From positions 496,001-560,000 of the forward strand of contig CM106585.1 of assembly GCA_048013815.1 (NCBI GenBank): DNA of 64,000 nucleotides, read 5' to 3'. A program made the position numbers and the translations under genes. Positions 24,884-37,357 of the stretch are shown here, piece after piece. Position 1 is the stretch's first letter. Every line of letters starts with the position of its first letter. The DNA is from Setoptus koraiensis (Eukaryota; Arthropoda). Below the pieces are notes generated by a model. The model saw only the letters and a list, made by a program, of their open reading frames with translations. It was not told where the DNA came from and did no database searches.

Positions 24884-26434
24884 ATGCCAAAATCAAACTC
24901 AGGCTGCAGCGCCAGAAAGTCTAGAAAATCTAAATCAAGATCACAAATACAACAACCTGCACAATCACCACAGCAACGACAGCAAAATCCCCAACAACAA
25001 CACAGCGTTATGACAGTGTTAAATGCTTACGATTTAACCAATGACGATCTCATAGAAATCAAGTCAAAATTGAGAAAAGAATTGGAGCTCGGACTGAGCG
25101 ACGAAGATGCGGCCTCAGTGAAAATGTTACTTACATATGTCAGGGAATTGTCTCGAGGTGACGAGCACGGCTACTTTCTATCACTAGATTTAGGTGGAAC
25201 AAATTTTCGTGTTCTATTAGTGAAATTGTTAAATGGCAAAGCCACCATTGCCAGCAGTGCCCACAGTGTCATTCCATTGGAATTGCAACGGACAGAAAAT
25301 GGGCAAGAACTATTCGATTATATTGCCATAAAGCTATTGGAATTTGTCAAAGCAAACAAATTGAAAAGGCGTAGAATTAGTTTGGGTTTTACCTTTAGTT
25401 TTCCCTGCAAACAATACGGTCTTACACAATCGATTTTGGTTAAATGGTGCAAAGGATTCAATGTTGGCGGTGTCATTGGCACCGATATTGTGAAACAATT
25501 GAAGAACGCACTCAAGAGACAATTGTCCGGCTTGGTGGAGGCCTACATAGACGTTGTGGCCGTTATTAATGACACAACGGGCACCCTGGTGGCCTGTGCC
25601 AATTCAAATGCAGATTGTCGCATTGGCCTGATAGTGGGCACCGGCTACAACGCGTGCTATATGGAAAAATTAAACGAAATAGAAAAATGGCCCGCCAATT
25701 ATACAAACCCAAAACAGGTTATAGTCAACTGTGAATGGGGCGCCTTCGGTGACGATCCCACGCACAGGCCGTTGGATAAATACAGAAATGAATTTGATGT
25801 TATGATTGACCAACAATCCATTAATCCACTGGGACAGACTTATGAAAAAATGATCAGTGGCATGTATATAGGCGAAATGTTACGATTGAGCATGCTAAAA
25901 TTAATTCAAATGAAATGTTTGTTCGAAGGAAAATCAAGCAAAAAATTAGAGACAAAGGACGTGCTCAATGGCAAACATTTGTCCCTAATAGCCGATGACG
26001 AAAAGAAATGTCAGACGCACGAAACAATGAAAATTCTCGCCGAGTTGGCTCTCGATCAGTATGCCACAAGGCATGATTTGCAGTTAATTATACAGATAAA
26101 TAGAAAAATAATGCTCAGAAGTGCCTGGCTAGTGGCGGCAGGTGTCAGCGTTTTGTTGGAACGAGTGAAGCGTCCAAACACCACTATTGGCTTCGATGGA
26201 TCAGTGATTAGACATCATCCGTATTTCTTGGATACTCTCATCAGCAAATGCCAAGAGCTAACAAATCCCAATTATAAATTTCAATTTTTCCTCTCCACCG
26301 ACGGAAGCGGAATTGGGGCCGCAGTGGTGGCCGCAGCTTTACACAAGGAACGGCGTCCGCTTTACATGGTGAAAAATGGCAAATTGTACGAGATGCAATT
26401 TAGCGCTGCGCAGCCCGAATCGGACATTGTCTAG
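24884..26434 (+). CDS. Hex: hexokinase, single exon
   Basis: Cytosolic enzyme that phosphorylates glucose to glucose-6-phosphate at the entry to glycolysis. 516 residues in one exon. A low-complexity Ser/Lys/Gln-rich N-terminus of about 42 residues precedes a second possible start, MTVLNAYDL at 43. It lacks the hydrophobic mitochondrial tip of mammalian HK1/HK2. Motifs: LDLGGTNFRVLLV (phosphate 1), LGFTFSFPCKQ and KWCKGF (sugar binding), NDTTGTL with catalytic D230, LIVGTGYNACYME, NCEWGAFGDD, YEKMISGMYIGE, and STDGSGIGAA near the C-terminus. Vertebrate and yeast enzymes usually read GTGSNACYME and DGSGKGAA, so the Tyr and Ile here are unusual. The start at 24884 follows an in-frame TGA at 24878-24880. 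Confidence 0.95.
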   Translation: MPKSNSGCSARKSRKSKSRSQIQQPAQSPQQRQQNPQQQHSVMTVLNAYDLTNDDLIEIKSKLRKELELGLSDEDAASVKMLLTYVRELSRGDEHGYFLSLDLGGTNFRVLLVKLLNGKATIASSAHSVIPLELQRTENGQELFDYIAIKLLEFVKANKLKRRRISLGFTFSFPCKQYGLTQSILVKWCKGFNVGGVIGTDIVKQLKNALKRQLSGLVEAYIDVVAVINDTTGTLVACANSNADCRIGLIVGTGYNACYMEKLNEIEKWPANYTNPKQVIVNCEWGAFGDDPTHRPLDKYRNEFDVMIDQQSINPLGQTYEKMISGMYIGEMLRLSMLKLIQMKCLFEGKSSKKLETKDVLNGKHLSLIADDEKKCQTHETMKILAELALDQYATRHDLQLIIQINRKIMLRSAWLVAAGVSVLLERVKRPNTTIGFDGSVIRHHPYFLDTLISKCQELTNPNYKFQFFLSTDGSGIGAAVVAAALHKERRPLYMVKNGKLYEMQFSAAQPESDIV

Positions 26435-27143
26435 CCGATTATCTTTGTCCAGTATATATGTCTAGTAAATATCTAGTGTATGTAGTATATAACCAGATGG
26501 AGCTAGCTTCGACTTGCAACAACATTCCAGAGTCATGCGCATTGATTGGGTCAGTGCGATTCTCATTATTAGCTAGCTTTGTTGCTATAGAGAAGTTATG
26601 CTCATGTTAAGTGTCGTGGTTGTTGTTGTTGTTGTGTTTGTTTGATCAGTGAATAATACAGCTAGCTCGACAAACTTGCAAACAACACTATTGAAGTTGA
26701 CCAGCAAAAATGCGTCAAACGGAAATGTGTCAACTTATCTGCTTGTCTATTTAACGGCCGATATAACGGTGCCTGGCACCCACTAACAATCAGCTGCTCC
26801 AACTTTAAACTGTATGGACAAGTTTGAATTGTAGAAAGTTTGAATTGTCGAAAAGAAATCATCAGTGTCGAGAAGATACAAATACTCAAAAACATGAATG
26901 AGCAGGTCATGCGTAAAAAGTTGAAAAGTATTCACTAGTGTAGCAACAATTCGCAGCAACAATGGATAAAGAAGGACTAAAATAACTTGCAATGATCATC
27001 ACTGAAACCAGCACAAGTATCGCAACTTTGTCGCGCAAATATGTAACTATTGCTCGTGTTTGAAATATAAACAACATCTTCTCATAAATGTGTCACACAG
27101 AAACTACAAATATTGAAAATTGTTTGTCATCATAGAAATAGTT

Positions 27144-27149
27144 AATAAA
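27144..27149 (+). promoter_or_regulatory. possible AATAAA polyadenylation signal of hexokinase
   Basis: First canonical AATAAA I see downstream of the hexokinase stop, about 710 bases away. The distance makes the link uncertain. Confidence 0.3.
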
Positions 27150-27253
27150 ACTAATAATAATTGTAATATTTGGTTAGCAAGCGTCAACAAAAGATCACAT
27201 CAAAGCGTCAGAAGGTGCTATTATTAGATGTATATATATCTAATAAGTAAGTG

Positions 27254-27294
27254 ATATATATAAATACATATATATATATATATATATACATATA
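27254..27294. repeat. TA-rich microsatellite
   Basis: Interrupted (TA)n tract of about 40 bases. Confidence 0.85.
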
Positions 27295-28060
27295 CTTAAC
27301 TTGAAGGTGAGTAGTCACAAAGTTTGCCGGGTCGCATTTCTGACGGATTCACCATTACCATTGACTTAGAGCAGCACTACTTTTGGATTTTGTTGTTTCT
27401 TTATGCGTTGTTTCATTAGCGGACCAACTATAAATTAACTGTACTTACTTTTGTACCGTAATGCTGTTGTCTGAAATAACTTCGGCGTGCTGATGCGCGT
27501 TACTTTGTCCAACCAGATATATTCTTGGTTTTGTTTACTGTCTGGCATTGGTCTACAACTTAAGTTCAGCACGCCAGAGATACAAATGTTACAACTGGCG
27601 AGCATGTCTAGCTATACAAGTAGCACTCACAACTAATGTTTGTTGAAATGTCTTGCTCGTGCGCCTCTAATAACCGTATTTGACCGGCATCGCGTATTCG
27701 CCGCTGATGACGCCAAAAGTCATTAGCTATTCAGCTTATTACATGTATTATTACAACACTTTCCAGGACTCTGGCACCATTATCATGTCCTCCATTCAAT
27801 CCATTTGCTGCTCTGTCTTGATATATTTGATACCTTCAGACAGCTAGTTAAGATGCAACTTATGTAACTAATGTTCATTTGCAACGTCGCAGTCAGTTGT
27901 TGTCGTTGATGAAGCAAGCGGCCGAAACGAACGACATTCGAAGATTCAGTTTATTCATTGACTTTCATTTAACTCCACTTCTGGCTATCTCTCTCCGTTG
28001 CATTCTTTGTCTGTGTGTAGTTAGCGATCACTGATTACTGGCTACACAACAACCATCTAT

Positions 28061-28064
<4 letters not shown>

Positions 28065-28148
<84 letters not shown>
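28065..28148. repeat. (AC)42 microsatellite
   Basis: Uninterrupted 84-base AC dinucleotide run, the longest simple repeat in the window. Confidence 0.97.
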
Positions 28149-28151
<3 letters not shown>

Positions 28152-31100
28152 CAAATAAACAGACCGACTTCCGGTACGACACGTGCTCATTCAAGTCTAC
28201 CAATTTGGGCCTCTAGGTCGTCTCACATTGGATAAAGTGGTTTTAATTTTCAGCGCTGCATTTGCAGCCAATTATAATTGTGTCCACGTTTCTGCTACTC
28301 ACAAGACAACTCCATTTCATCCTGTTGACCTGATTTTGATTTCTCTCCTTGTGTCAGCAGTAATTGACTTGATCTACTCATCATTCAATCCACCACTACT
28401 ACTACTTACTAATCGATATCAACGAAAAACGGCGCAAAAACACCAACATCAATCGTGTTGCTAGTAGCTTTGGTCAACTGATTGCAATCAATCAATCAGT
28501 CATTAAAGACCAATGCACACTAGTCTAGACTCGGCTTACATCGCCCCAAATACTCGGAATTTCACCATCCACATCTAAGTCGAGAATGTTTCTTAGCGCT
28601 GGCTTTATCGTGAATCAATTATGATCCTGTTAGATTTTAGCTAATGGGCTTACAGCGCACACCCCTTGGGTCGCTTCCAAATGATACAAATATCTGAGGA
28701 AAATATAAATGTGTCATTAAGACATCAATTGATGTTTTAACGCTTGTCCGAGTCGAAAGTTTTGACAATTTCTTTAGCCATCGACACCGATATCTACTAG
28801 TCATTTATCGACTTATGGCGGGTGCGCGATGCTTTTGGGGCGATCCTCACAGCTATAATTTCGATAGCGACCAGGTAAAGGCAGACAAACGAGTGGGACA
28901 CAGCGTAAGAGCTTCACCTACATTTTGGTCCACCTTTCACAAGTTGATGGTAGACCGAAATAATCAGCCAGTTAGTTCGTAATCTAACCGTTAGCTCGAA
29001 CTAAGCTAAAGTGCTCATCGCCTCAAGTATGATGGGGCCACTTTTGTCGCAGTCATACTTGGCATTTAGACGAACATTAGAAGACGCAAAAAAAAGAAGC
29101 GATATACTTATTTGTCACAACATCTGCTCCTAGAGGGAAATATTCCGAGAAAAAAAACGGGTAAAAAAAGGCGAAGATATATGGAACGAAGGACGATGGT
29201 TCGAGAAGCCTCTGACCAGCACGATAGCCAAGCGAAAAGCCGATCAGTGATAAGCGAATAAGTAAGATTGACACTGAACACAACTAGCCATCATAGTGAT
29301 AGTGTTATTATACTGAAGTGATTTGTGCTGAATTGTCGCTTGGGATTCGGGCAAGATTTCTTGGCAACCACAAGCAATAGCTCTTTTTGGCCAGTTTGAA
29401 TCGTGACCAGGTGAGCCGAGTGAAACTGTACAGTTGTTTGGCAGCAAAAAGAATGTTGCCCCATTGGACATAGAAAAGTTTTTATAAGAAAACTGCGAGT
29501 GCCACCGCGGCTGAACAGGCTTTGAGCTGAGCCATTTGAGATCCAGTCAGGCCAAATTTACGGCACAGTTGAGCTACATTTGTGATAGAGCTGCTGGTCA
29601 GACTAAAGTGATACTTTGCAGAGCCTCTATGGCCACATAGATGGTCTCGAAGACCCGTGATGGATGTCTTTGGAAGTGGGGTCCAAATCACTTCAAGAAT
29701 TTGTGGTCGGCTTAGCGGATTGGCTGTCAGTCGTAGATAATTTACAAGCAGATGAAGTGCATCAAAAACAGTTCAATATACCATCCATAGCCCGGTTGGC
29801 TGACTCACTGGATTACATAATGATAATCGAAGCGAATAATAGAGTGGTGGCGCTACTGTCAGCGTGCTTTGTGTGGGGATTTGCGCGTTTTTAGTTGTGG
29901 TTTGGTGCTTGGTCAAAATTGGTCAGTTGTAATTACAATGGACTAACGCCTTCGGCAACTAGTCAACTATGGCATTTCGTATAATATTCTGTTTGGTGAT
30001 TAGCGAACCAAAAGAGTGATTCAACAGCGACTCGCAACTAGCAATTTTACTATTATTAACTGTTCTGGCAACATTGTTCTCATGGGCCGCACTGCTGACC
30101 AGCTCCTGGTTGGTTGGGCCCCGATACGGTGCATTAACATAGTAATGGAATCAACATTAATTATAATCAAGTATCTGGCGGTTTAGATTTAGTGCCTGGC
30201 GTAATATTAGGTGCTGTCGTTGGTGGCCAGCAATCGATTACAGCTCGTCATTACATGTAATGGTATCGTTGACACTGTTTGATAACAGCTCAATCTGCGG
30301 GGCCGCCGGAATGGATTATCGTGGGTCAGGAGGCGCAAGAATGCGCCTGCGATGCCATATATCACACAGCCGCACATACTATCAGATGTTTGTGCAATGT
30401 TTGTTGGTTGATGAGGTCAGGCGAATGTGCCCGATTACTGGTGTGCTGGTAATTTCGGAAAGAATCGGTTGCTCACGCACAGTATTTGTTGTTTTTATTT
30501 TATGAGATGGTGCTTCTTGTGATGTGAAAAAGCAGATGCCATCCAGATACTGATGTTGAGTGTAACAAAAGGCCGCTTGAGAAGGAGAAATTGGAATTTG
30601 CAAAACTCCAAACACTCCGACGAGAAGTGAATGATGTTTTTCTTTGGCACCCGCACCCGCATCCAATTTAGCCTGGCATGATGTATGTAATGGTGCGTAA
30701 TGGCTCGACGGCAGGTAGCCCGAAGTTGCCAGAAGAACGGGATAATTTTAGCGGCCGGGATTTTTATGGAATCAAGTTTTAGTTGTTCTCTCAACTGGAC
30801 AGCAACTGATTGAGTTGATCCGAGCACAAGCAGCACGAGCCACAGAAATGGCACCGTGCATAGGGTGGCTCTCTCTCTACAGCTTTATTATCCATGCTAA
30901 CAAATAAACACACCTGAGTATTATTGTTATTATTATTCATAAGCTCTCTATTGTGCGCTCCTCACTGGCTGGCTGTCATGATTAGCCATGATGGTGGAGA
31001 TAAAGCAGATTAGATGAGAATCAGCTACTGGAACGTGTTCGAGTAGCCAACTTTCTCTCCCTCTAACTGTGCTCATTGAGTGGCTTGTTATGGGGCCCTC

Positions 31101-32523
31101 CAGTGAGGCGTCCACAACCAACAGCCAAGCCAGACTAAAGAGAACAGCGCAACGTTACGTTAGTTGATAATAACTTGCTCGTTTGCTTGCTTACTCAACC
31201 CAAAATATTCGAGTTATTATCTCGGAATGACAGCTATAACTATCCAAATACTCATTGGCCAACTGTATAAGCATGTTTTAATGGCGCATATTGTTGCATC
31301 ATTAAGTTTGGTCCGCTATTTATCATCATCGCATTTACAGTGATTTCATGCATTAACAACGATCGATGGTTGCTGTTAGAATCGTTGTTGGTGTTCATTC
31401 ATCTTGGCACATCTGCCAGTAATTTTTCGTATAGATGTGATTAGATGACATTAGAGCAACATTAACTAGATCTATTATTAGAACCTAATTTTAAATCTCT
31501 GTGCAGGTTGCGAGTAAACTTGAACTTGTTAGTTCAAGTTTATTATTATTCAGCTCGCCAGTTCGGTCATCACCGACCGGCCACAATGCCTGGAATTATC
31601 GGATTATTGGTTCGAAATTATCATTTCGGGCGTCGACGTGCCACATAACTTATACTTCGGAGTTTTCATCTAACTGCTCTTGATGTTGGACGTTGACCCA
31701 GTTAGAATTGGTGAGATAGTGATGGCAAAAAAGAAGAAAAAACTCATCGGATTTGCGCTTTAGTCACTGAGTGGACTCTGGTGTGCACCAGTGTATCGAA
31801 AAAACTGTGACCATGTCTAACTGTCTTACTGTCTCTCAAAATATGGCCGTTAGCTCTTTTCAAGTTTTAATCTTATCATCGGCCACATATCTTGAATGAG
31901 TTTTCCAACGAATTCGTTCAAAAACGGTTCGTGTGTGTGTGCAACGTGTAAATTAAACATTCGAATGAGATCGAAGATAGTGGACGCTTTTTTGCTTGCC
32001 ATTAAACTTGCCAAGCAAAGCTGGACGCAACGTCAAGCTGTTTGTCGTAGGCAAGCAGTCACTTGTCAGAATGTCATTAACAGTGACCTCCTTACTGGTA
32101 TGAGCGTTGGCACAGACCCGAAATGGTGCCCCTCATTATGTCTCTATACCTAGTGGATGGCGCTTATTTGCTTGTGTCGCTGTTCGCCTCACTTGCGCTT
32201 CTCGCAAATATTTCGCTCATGCCGCTGCTGTTACCCGGCTAGTATGTATGTCGAGCTGGTAATTGTGACAAGAGACGCGTGGGCGCCTCATCATTGCGAA
32301 GGGGCCCGCCCAAATAATGTTTCCATGTTGGCTGAATGACTGGCTGTTGAAATGGCCCCAATCATGCTTATTTCGTCTACGTTATGAGTTTTGTTGTGAG
32401 TTTGTTGATCTCTCAGTCGTTCACTGTGAGTGTGTGTGCTCTTTGAACCGAAGCTTAACCACAATCACGGCATCACTACTTACCGTTGTCGTCGTTGTCG
32501 TCGTCGTTGCTGGTGCTGTCGTC

Positions 32524-32524
<1 letters not shown>
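28149..32524. other. non-coding block, no gene seen
   Basis: Only short open frames without domains (29482-29691 minus, 29664-29894 plus and others). A CACGTG E-box lies near 28180 and a CT tract at 30869-30878. No tRNA B-box with a matching A-box was found by eye. Confidence 0.55.

Positions 32525-32587
<63 letters not shown>
32525..32587. repeat. (AAC)21 microsatellite
   Basis: Perfect trinucleotide repeat of 63 bases. In one frame it gives polyglutamine, in another polythreonine; no flanking domain supports translation. Confidence 0.95.
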
Positions 32588-32588
<1 letters not shown>

Positions 32589-34449
32589 GCAGTGACAAAA
32601 GCGGAAACTGGCCCATCGGCAACTAGGCTAAGGAAACGCAATTGGAACCTAACTAACTAAGACTGTTTGTTGAGTCATTGGAACACAACAGTGCAACCTT
32701 ATACTTTAGCCTCACTGACGTGACACACAACGTCACATAACAGAGAATTGTACCTGTCTTGTTCTACTGGCGCTTCTCCTCATTCTGCGTCAGCTTGTGC
32801 GAATCGCAAACAAATTCTTATAACACTGGCATGACCACTCACACAAATAAGCAAAGAAACAAACAAGCAAACAAACTGGCCAACAGATATAGTGAATGAG
32901 ATCGGAGCCTTGAATAACTTGAATACAAAGGCCATCAAGCAATGAGGAATTCATCATCACCCTCCCACGTGTTTATGGGTGCGATGCAAAGCACCATCCA
33001 CTTCCATTAAGCTGAGTGAATCACTACTGATAGAGGGGCACATCAAATTAAATAATCAGTTTCATAGCTGGCCAGAGTTGTCACAATATCTGGCTGTCCA
33101 TATGTTTATCCATATGCTAATGCGAACGGTTATCGATGCTCGATGGTTACCTCTTTGTCCAAATCACTTTTTTAGATAGAATAACTACGAACGATCATCG
33201 CAAAAAGAATCGGTGGCTATTGTGTATTTAGGTCAATTTTTTTTCCATTTTCTTCCATTTTTTTTTTCGGTTTTCCAGGTTTTCACTTTTTTCGAAGTTT
33301 TTTTTTTCGTCCAGTCGGCCGAAAAATGAGTTCTTTCGATGGTTGAAATCTGTGAAATGCTTGATTATTGGTTTTGACAATTAACGAGCTGTTCATTGTC
33401 GAGAGATTTAAATGGGCGTTTCGCATTATGAAAAATATCTTTTTTCAGGAGGTTTGCTTGTTTTTTCAACTGCTGGAATTTTCAGAAATGCCCATGAGCA
33501 CCGAAATGATTTGCAAATAAACTTGTTCGATGGGCACAAATAAAACTCTCACAGTATTTTGACAATAAAATCTTGCGAAAGAAAAGTTTCAAACAAGTCA
33601 GCCAAAATTAGCGGTATACAAGCAGTCCGGCGACATGTTTCGTTAACAAGTTCTAAGCGACGCAATGAAACTCATTCATCGGGGGCTTGTTGTTCTACAA
33701 CCAAAGATTGTTTAATTTATAGCAATGGAATTTTTCATCATGCGCTACTTTATTAATTGAACAGTGCAGATCCATCAATTAATTGTTACATTAATCACCT
33801 ACTTCTTGATGATGGCATGTCTAAATTAATAAAGGATTTCACTTCGCTAATTGGTGTAGAGATTGTCAGTGTTAGTGGTTACAGCATTAGTGGCGGCTAG
33901 AGCGAAAAAGCAATCTATTATATTATTGTATCACAGATTATATATAGGGATGATGATACCGGATCTTGTAGATCATTAGTGGCCTTGGCACGTTTCAGCC
34001 GCAATTGTATGAGAAATAATGATTGAGCATTTTCTCTCACAGCTAACTGTTATACGGGGAGATGTAAATGTGATATTGGCGAATATGACCATCATTTATT
34101 TTGCTTTGTCATTTCTCTGTTTTATCTAATCACAGTTTCCTCTTGAGAGTTCCTTCCTCTCTGACTAATGACCAGACTGTAATCACATCTATTGATACCT
34201 TACGCAAAAGCGATGAATTATGGCAGGAATATGAGCAAGAAGTAAGTTGAGTAATGAATGTTGTGCTCAAGCTCGTGCAATGTGTATTTAAGATATTAGA
34301 TAATCCATTGGTGTCCTCTATCTCACGTGGAGAGAACCTGTAGGATCGTTACGTTGGCATCATTATGGACTTGAAATGACACAGGCAAAGAAGAGGGAGA
34401 CGCACAGGAGTGGAGCAAATATGAAAGTCGTTCTACCATCTAAAGCAAT
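32588..34449. other. non-coding block, no gene seen
   Basis: Mixed sequence with a T-rich tract at 33235-33308. Small open frames (32979-33179, 33559-33756) lack domains. Nothing else is recognised. Confidence 0.55.
33235..33308. repeat. polypyrimidine low-complexity tract
   Basis: About 74 bases, nearly all T and C with T runs of 8-10. It contains TTTTCCAG, which resembles a splice acceptor, but no coding sequence follows. Confidence 0.8.
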
Positions 34450-34533
34450 CCAATTCGATCCGGTTCGCTCCGATTAGATTGGACTCGATCCCATCCGATC
34501 CGATCCGACCCGATTCGATCCGATCGAGTTCGG
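34450..34533. repeat. degenerate CGATC short tandem repeat
   Basis: CGATC/CCGAT words recur about every five bases, densest at 34491-34526, with single-base variants. It resembles an old 5-bp tandem repeat and lies about 100 bases upstream of a TATA box. Confidence 0.7.
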
Positions 34534-34633
34534 TTTGGCCACCGCGTTGCTGACAGTCGCCGTGTCACTTCCCAACGTATTGTGTGTCAGATAAAAACGC
34601 AACGTTCACGTTCGCGCTCGTACCAACTATCTG

Positions 34634-34640
34634 TATAAAA
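34634..34640 (+). promoter_or_regulatory. TATAAAA box, candidate core promoter
   Basis: TATAAAA with a GC-richer context upstream and an ATG in good Kozak context 66 bases downstream (34700). A start site near 34665 would be expected. The evidence is positional only. Confidence 0.35.
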
Positions 34641-34699
34641 CTAGACCACTGGCAACGAGCAAACACGACTAGACCGATTCACTCGTCACAACGATCAAG

Positions 34700-34804
34700 A
34701 TGGCCACAACGAGAAGCACAACAGCAACACACTGCAAGATCTTGACAATATTTCTGCCGCTTGTTATGCAATCGCGACCACTGATGGTCAGTGTTTACCA
34801 GTGA
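34700..34804 (+). CDS. short signal-peptide-like open frame, candidate first exon
   Basis: The start context is ATCAAGATGG, close to ideal. The 34 codons read MATTRSTTATHCK, then a hydrophobic ILTIFLPLVM, then QSRPLMVSVYQ and stop: a layout like the n-, h- and c-regions of a signal peptide. GTCAGT after codon ATG at 34784-34786 could act as a splice donor, making this a first exon of a secreted-protein gene whose next exon lies in the desert to the right. It could equally be a chance frame; no homologue is recognised. Confidence 0.25.
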   Translation: MATTRSTTATHCKILTIFLPLVMQSRPLMVSVYQ

Positions 34805-34965
34805 CTGGCGTGCCATTCGTGCAAATACTGTCACTGAATGGCAAGACCATTTGCGCAACCAGCATAGCCGCAACAATAGAAACAGATAGATAGATAGATA
34901 GTGGTGGTGGTCGATGCCAGTTGGGAGGGCACAACAGCCTCTATTGAGACATTGTTGTCGTCATA

Positions 34966-35038
34966 GTTGTTGTGGTTGTTGTTGTTGTTGCTGCTGCAGT
35001 TGTTGTTGTTGTTGCTGCTGCAGTTGTTGTTGTCGTCG
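34966..35038. repeat. GTT/CTG imperfect tandem repeat, period 24
   Basis: CTGCTGCAG recurs at 34991-34999 and 35015-35023, each embedded in GTT runs, so a 24-bp unit has duplicated inside a trinucleotide tract. Confidence 0.85.
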
Positions 35039-35943
35039 AGCGGCCGAAGTGGTCAAAGTGGCCAAAGTGGCCATCTAAGCCATACGAGCTTCTTTTCCTT
35101 CGCTCTTTTCTCCTGTCGTCTCGACTGTACACTATTGGGTTAGGCAGCGTTTCTCGGCGTGAATACTTGCAATTCGTTTGTCTTCGATCTAATCGAGTTT
35201 TGTTTGCTCCAAATCGGTTGTCGTCCACACCACACGCTCAGACACACAATAACAAATACAATGTCGGCGCAAAAATTAGAGACGGAAAACTGATGCCAAG
35301 CGACAAAATTATCCTAAGTGTTTGAGTCAATCGTGTTAGTAAAATAGGCAAAATTGGAACAATTGCTCCGGTTGCTAACTCACTTCTTTGCTCGTTTCCA
35401 TTTGCGACCATTAGCAATATTCTAGACCACTAGTCCACTGTCTAATGCGCCAATGTCACACAAGTCACCTAGACACGGCTGCTCGGCTTGGATAATGTGA
35501 TGTGATCGGACAAGAGGCAATTTTTTTCTCCTGCGTGATCGTATTTGCTGAATATAAAATATTGAAAATTGTCTGCCTCAAATCGATCTACTTAAAACGG
35601 GCCGTGCCAAAGTTCTGAGAACATGCAAAGCGGTTTGTAAATATAAATGGATAATCGATTGAGTGGGGGAACTATTATGGCGTCAAGTCTGGGCGTCAAT
35701 TTCAGTTAGCATCTCTCTGAACTGGCAGAGTCTGAACTGGCCGCCTGGCGCTTTTCCAATGGATTAACAGCCAGCAAACAATGACGATGCAGTTGAGTGT
35801 ATGAAGCCAATCCATTCTTCTATCAGGCGTATCATATATAGCAGAGTAGAAAGTGTTTTCTGCGGCATGTTAGAGAGACGAAAACATCTTTATCGTGAAC
35901 ATTAAGCCATATGCATTGAGGCGAAAGCGAGCTATTGAGTGGA

Positions 35944-35973
35944 CTCTCTCTCTCTCTCTCTCTCTCGCTCTCT
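35944..35973. repeat. (CT)n tract, GAGA-type
   Basis: About 30 bases of CT with one interruption; the minus strand reads GAGAG, the word bound by GAGA factor in insects. Confidence 0.9.
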
Positions 35974-37328
35974 TTAGTTCTCTTTTTCTCTCCTCGCTGT
36001 GCCCCGATTCTCTGTATCACGCATCTTAGTCATCGAAGATCGAATATCTCCCATCACAATCTTAGATCCGAGAGATTATCTGTTCGCTGGCTAGATCCAT
36101 TCGGGAGAAATTCATTTGATTTTTTTTTCTTTGTGTTGCGAGCGTCGCCTGCTGTGAATCGTTACGAATCGTGACCCTTGTTGTTTTCTTCGCGAGCCTC
36201 GTCTAGACGGCATTGCGACATAAAATGATATTAGGCCTCATAAAGAGGGCGACTTAGCCAAATCACGGCATCAGAAAGAATAATGGTCCATGCGAATTGT
36301 TATGGCTGACACTGTTATGCCTGCCACCATAGATCAACAAAACACAATTAACCTAGTCCACTGTTTCTGTCACTGGCATTTTATCGTGCAGTTTTATCGT
36401 GCAGCAAAACGAAAATCTTTTCTTTCTTGAGCTAGCCAACGAACTTGCCACCGAATTGCATTGAATGGGTGCTCATCGTTTCGATGCAGTTTCACGGTCA
36501 ATTGTCCAATAAGGTTGCGCACGAAGGACTCAAAGGTCGTCGCGCCCACAAAAGCAATCTTACCAGTTCATTTACTCATCTAAAACAACGGCGACCTATC
36601 TCTTCTTGGGGGCCTGTACTTATGTTCATTTGTCAGTGGTTGTTGCAGCTTGACATAAAAGTACATTCGCTAAATGGCTGGTCGTTTTGCAGGCCCCAGC
36701 GCCTGAAATTGCTCTGATATTTTATTAGCCATCAGTGGCCTCGGTAACTCGTGGATGGCAACGGGAAACTTGTAACTGGCACTTGCAATTAATCAAACTG
36801 CTGTCAAAATATCATGAAATCTAAAATCATCGCCAAATGATTTATTTCCAGACAATCTATATCAATCTGTTTCATCTGTTGATGTTGCCCATGCAGTTGC
36901 CAGTTAGCCGAAGTATTGCATAGCTGACCAACTGTATCTACACGCTCACTAGCGAACATCTACAACTAATCTTGTTAGTGATATGCTCAGTAGTTGTTCG
37001 TTGGATCCAGCAACGGCATCCAGCAAACATGCAACAATCGAGATGAGAGAGTGGCAACAAACAAAATCAAAATAAAATTTATTCTTTTATATGCGCCTCT
37101 TTTGTGCGCTGTTCATCCCTTCTTCTACAAAAGTAATTTGAAAAGTGTTTCGAGAGCCATTCTTGGGCCGAAAAATTGTAGCTTCGGTCAGTTCTGATTT
37201 TCGGCCGAGAGTTGTGCGCAAGATCCTCAAGATAGATTGATCTCAAATGCAATCTGATTCTGTGCGCCCCGCGGCAGCACAACAATAACGCCGAATCCCC
37301 TGCTAATAGATCTACTATTGTTTTGTGC

Positions 37329-37357
37329 CACCGGCTAAATTCCGAGATTAGCCGGTG
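37329..37357. repeat. perfect 10-bp inverted repeat (hairpin)
   Basis: CACCGGCTAA (37329-37338) pairs with TTAGCCGGTG (37348-37357) across a 9-base loop, followed by a T/C-rich run. Confidence 0.8.

Larger units (their letters stand above)
26435..28064. other. hexokinase 3' flank, no gene seen
   Basis: Contains the hexokinase 3' UTR, three copies of the palindrome AGCTAGCT (26501, 26571, 26660), a short GTT run near 26620, an AATAAA at 27144-27149 and a TA-rich tract at 27254-27294. No open frame shows a domain. Confidence 0.6.
34805..37328. other. non-coding block with GTT/CTG and CT repeats
   Basis: Holds a duplicated GTT/CTG block (34966-35038), a 9-bp repeat AAAGTGGCC (35047-35073) and a CT tract (35944-35973). 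Open frames across these repeats are simple-sequence translations. No gene is recognised. Confidence 0.55.
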
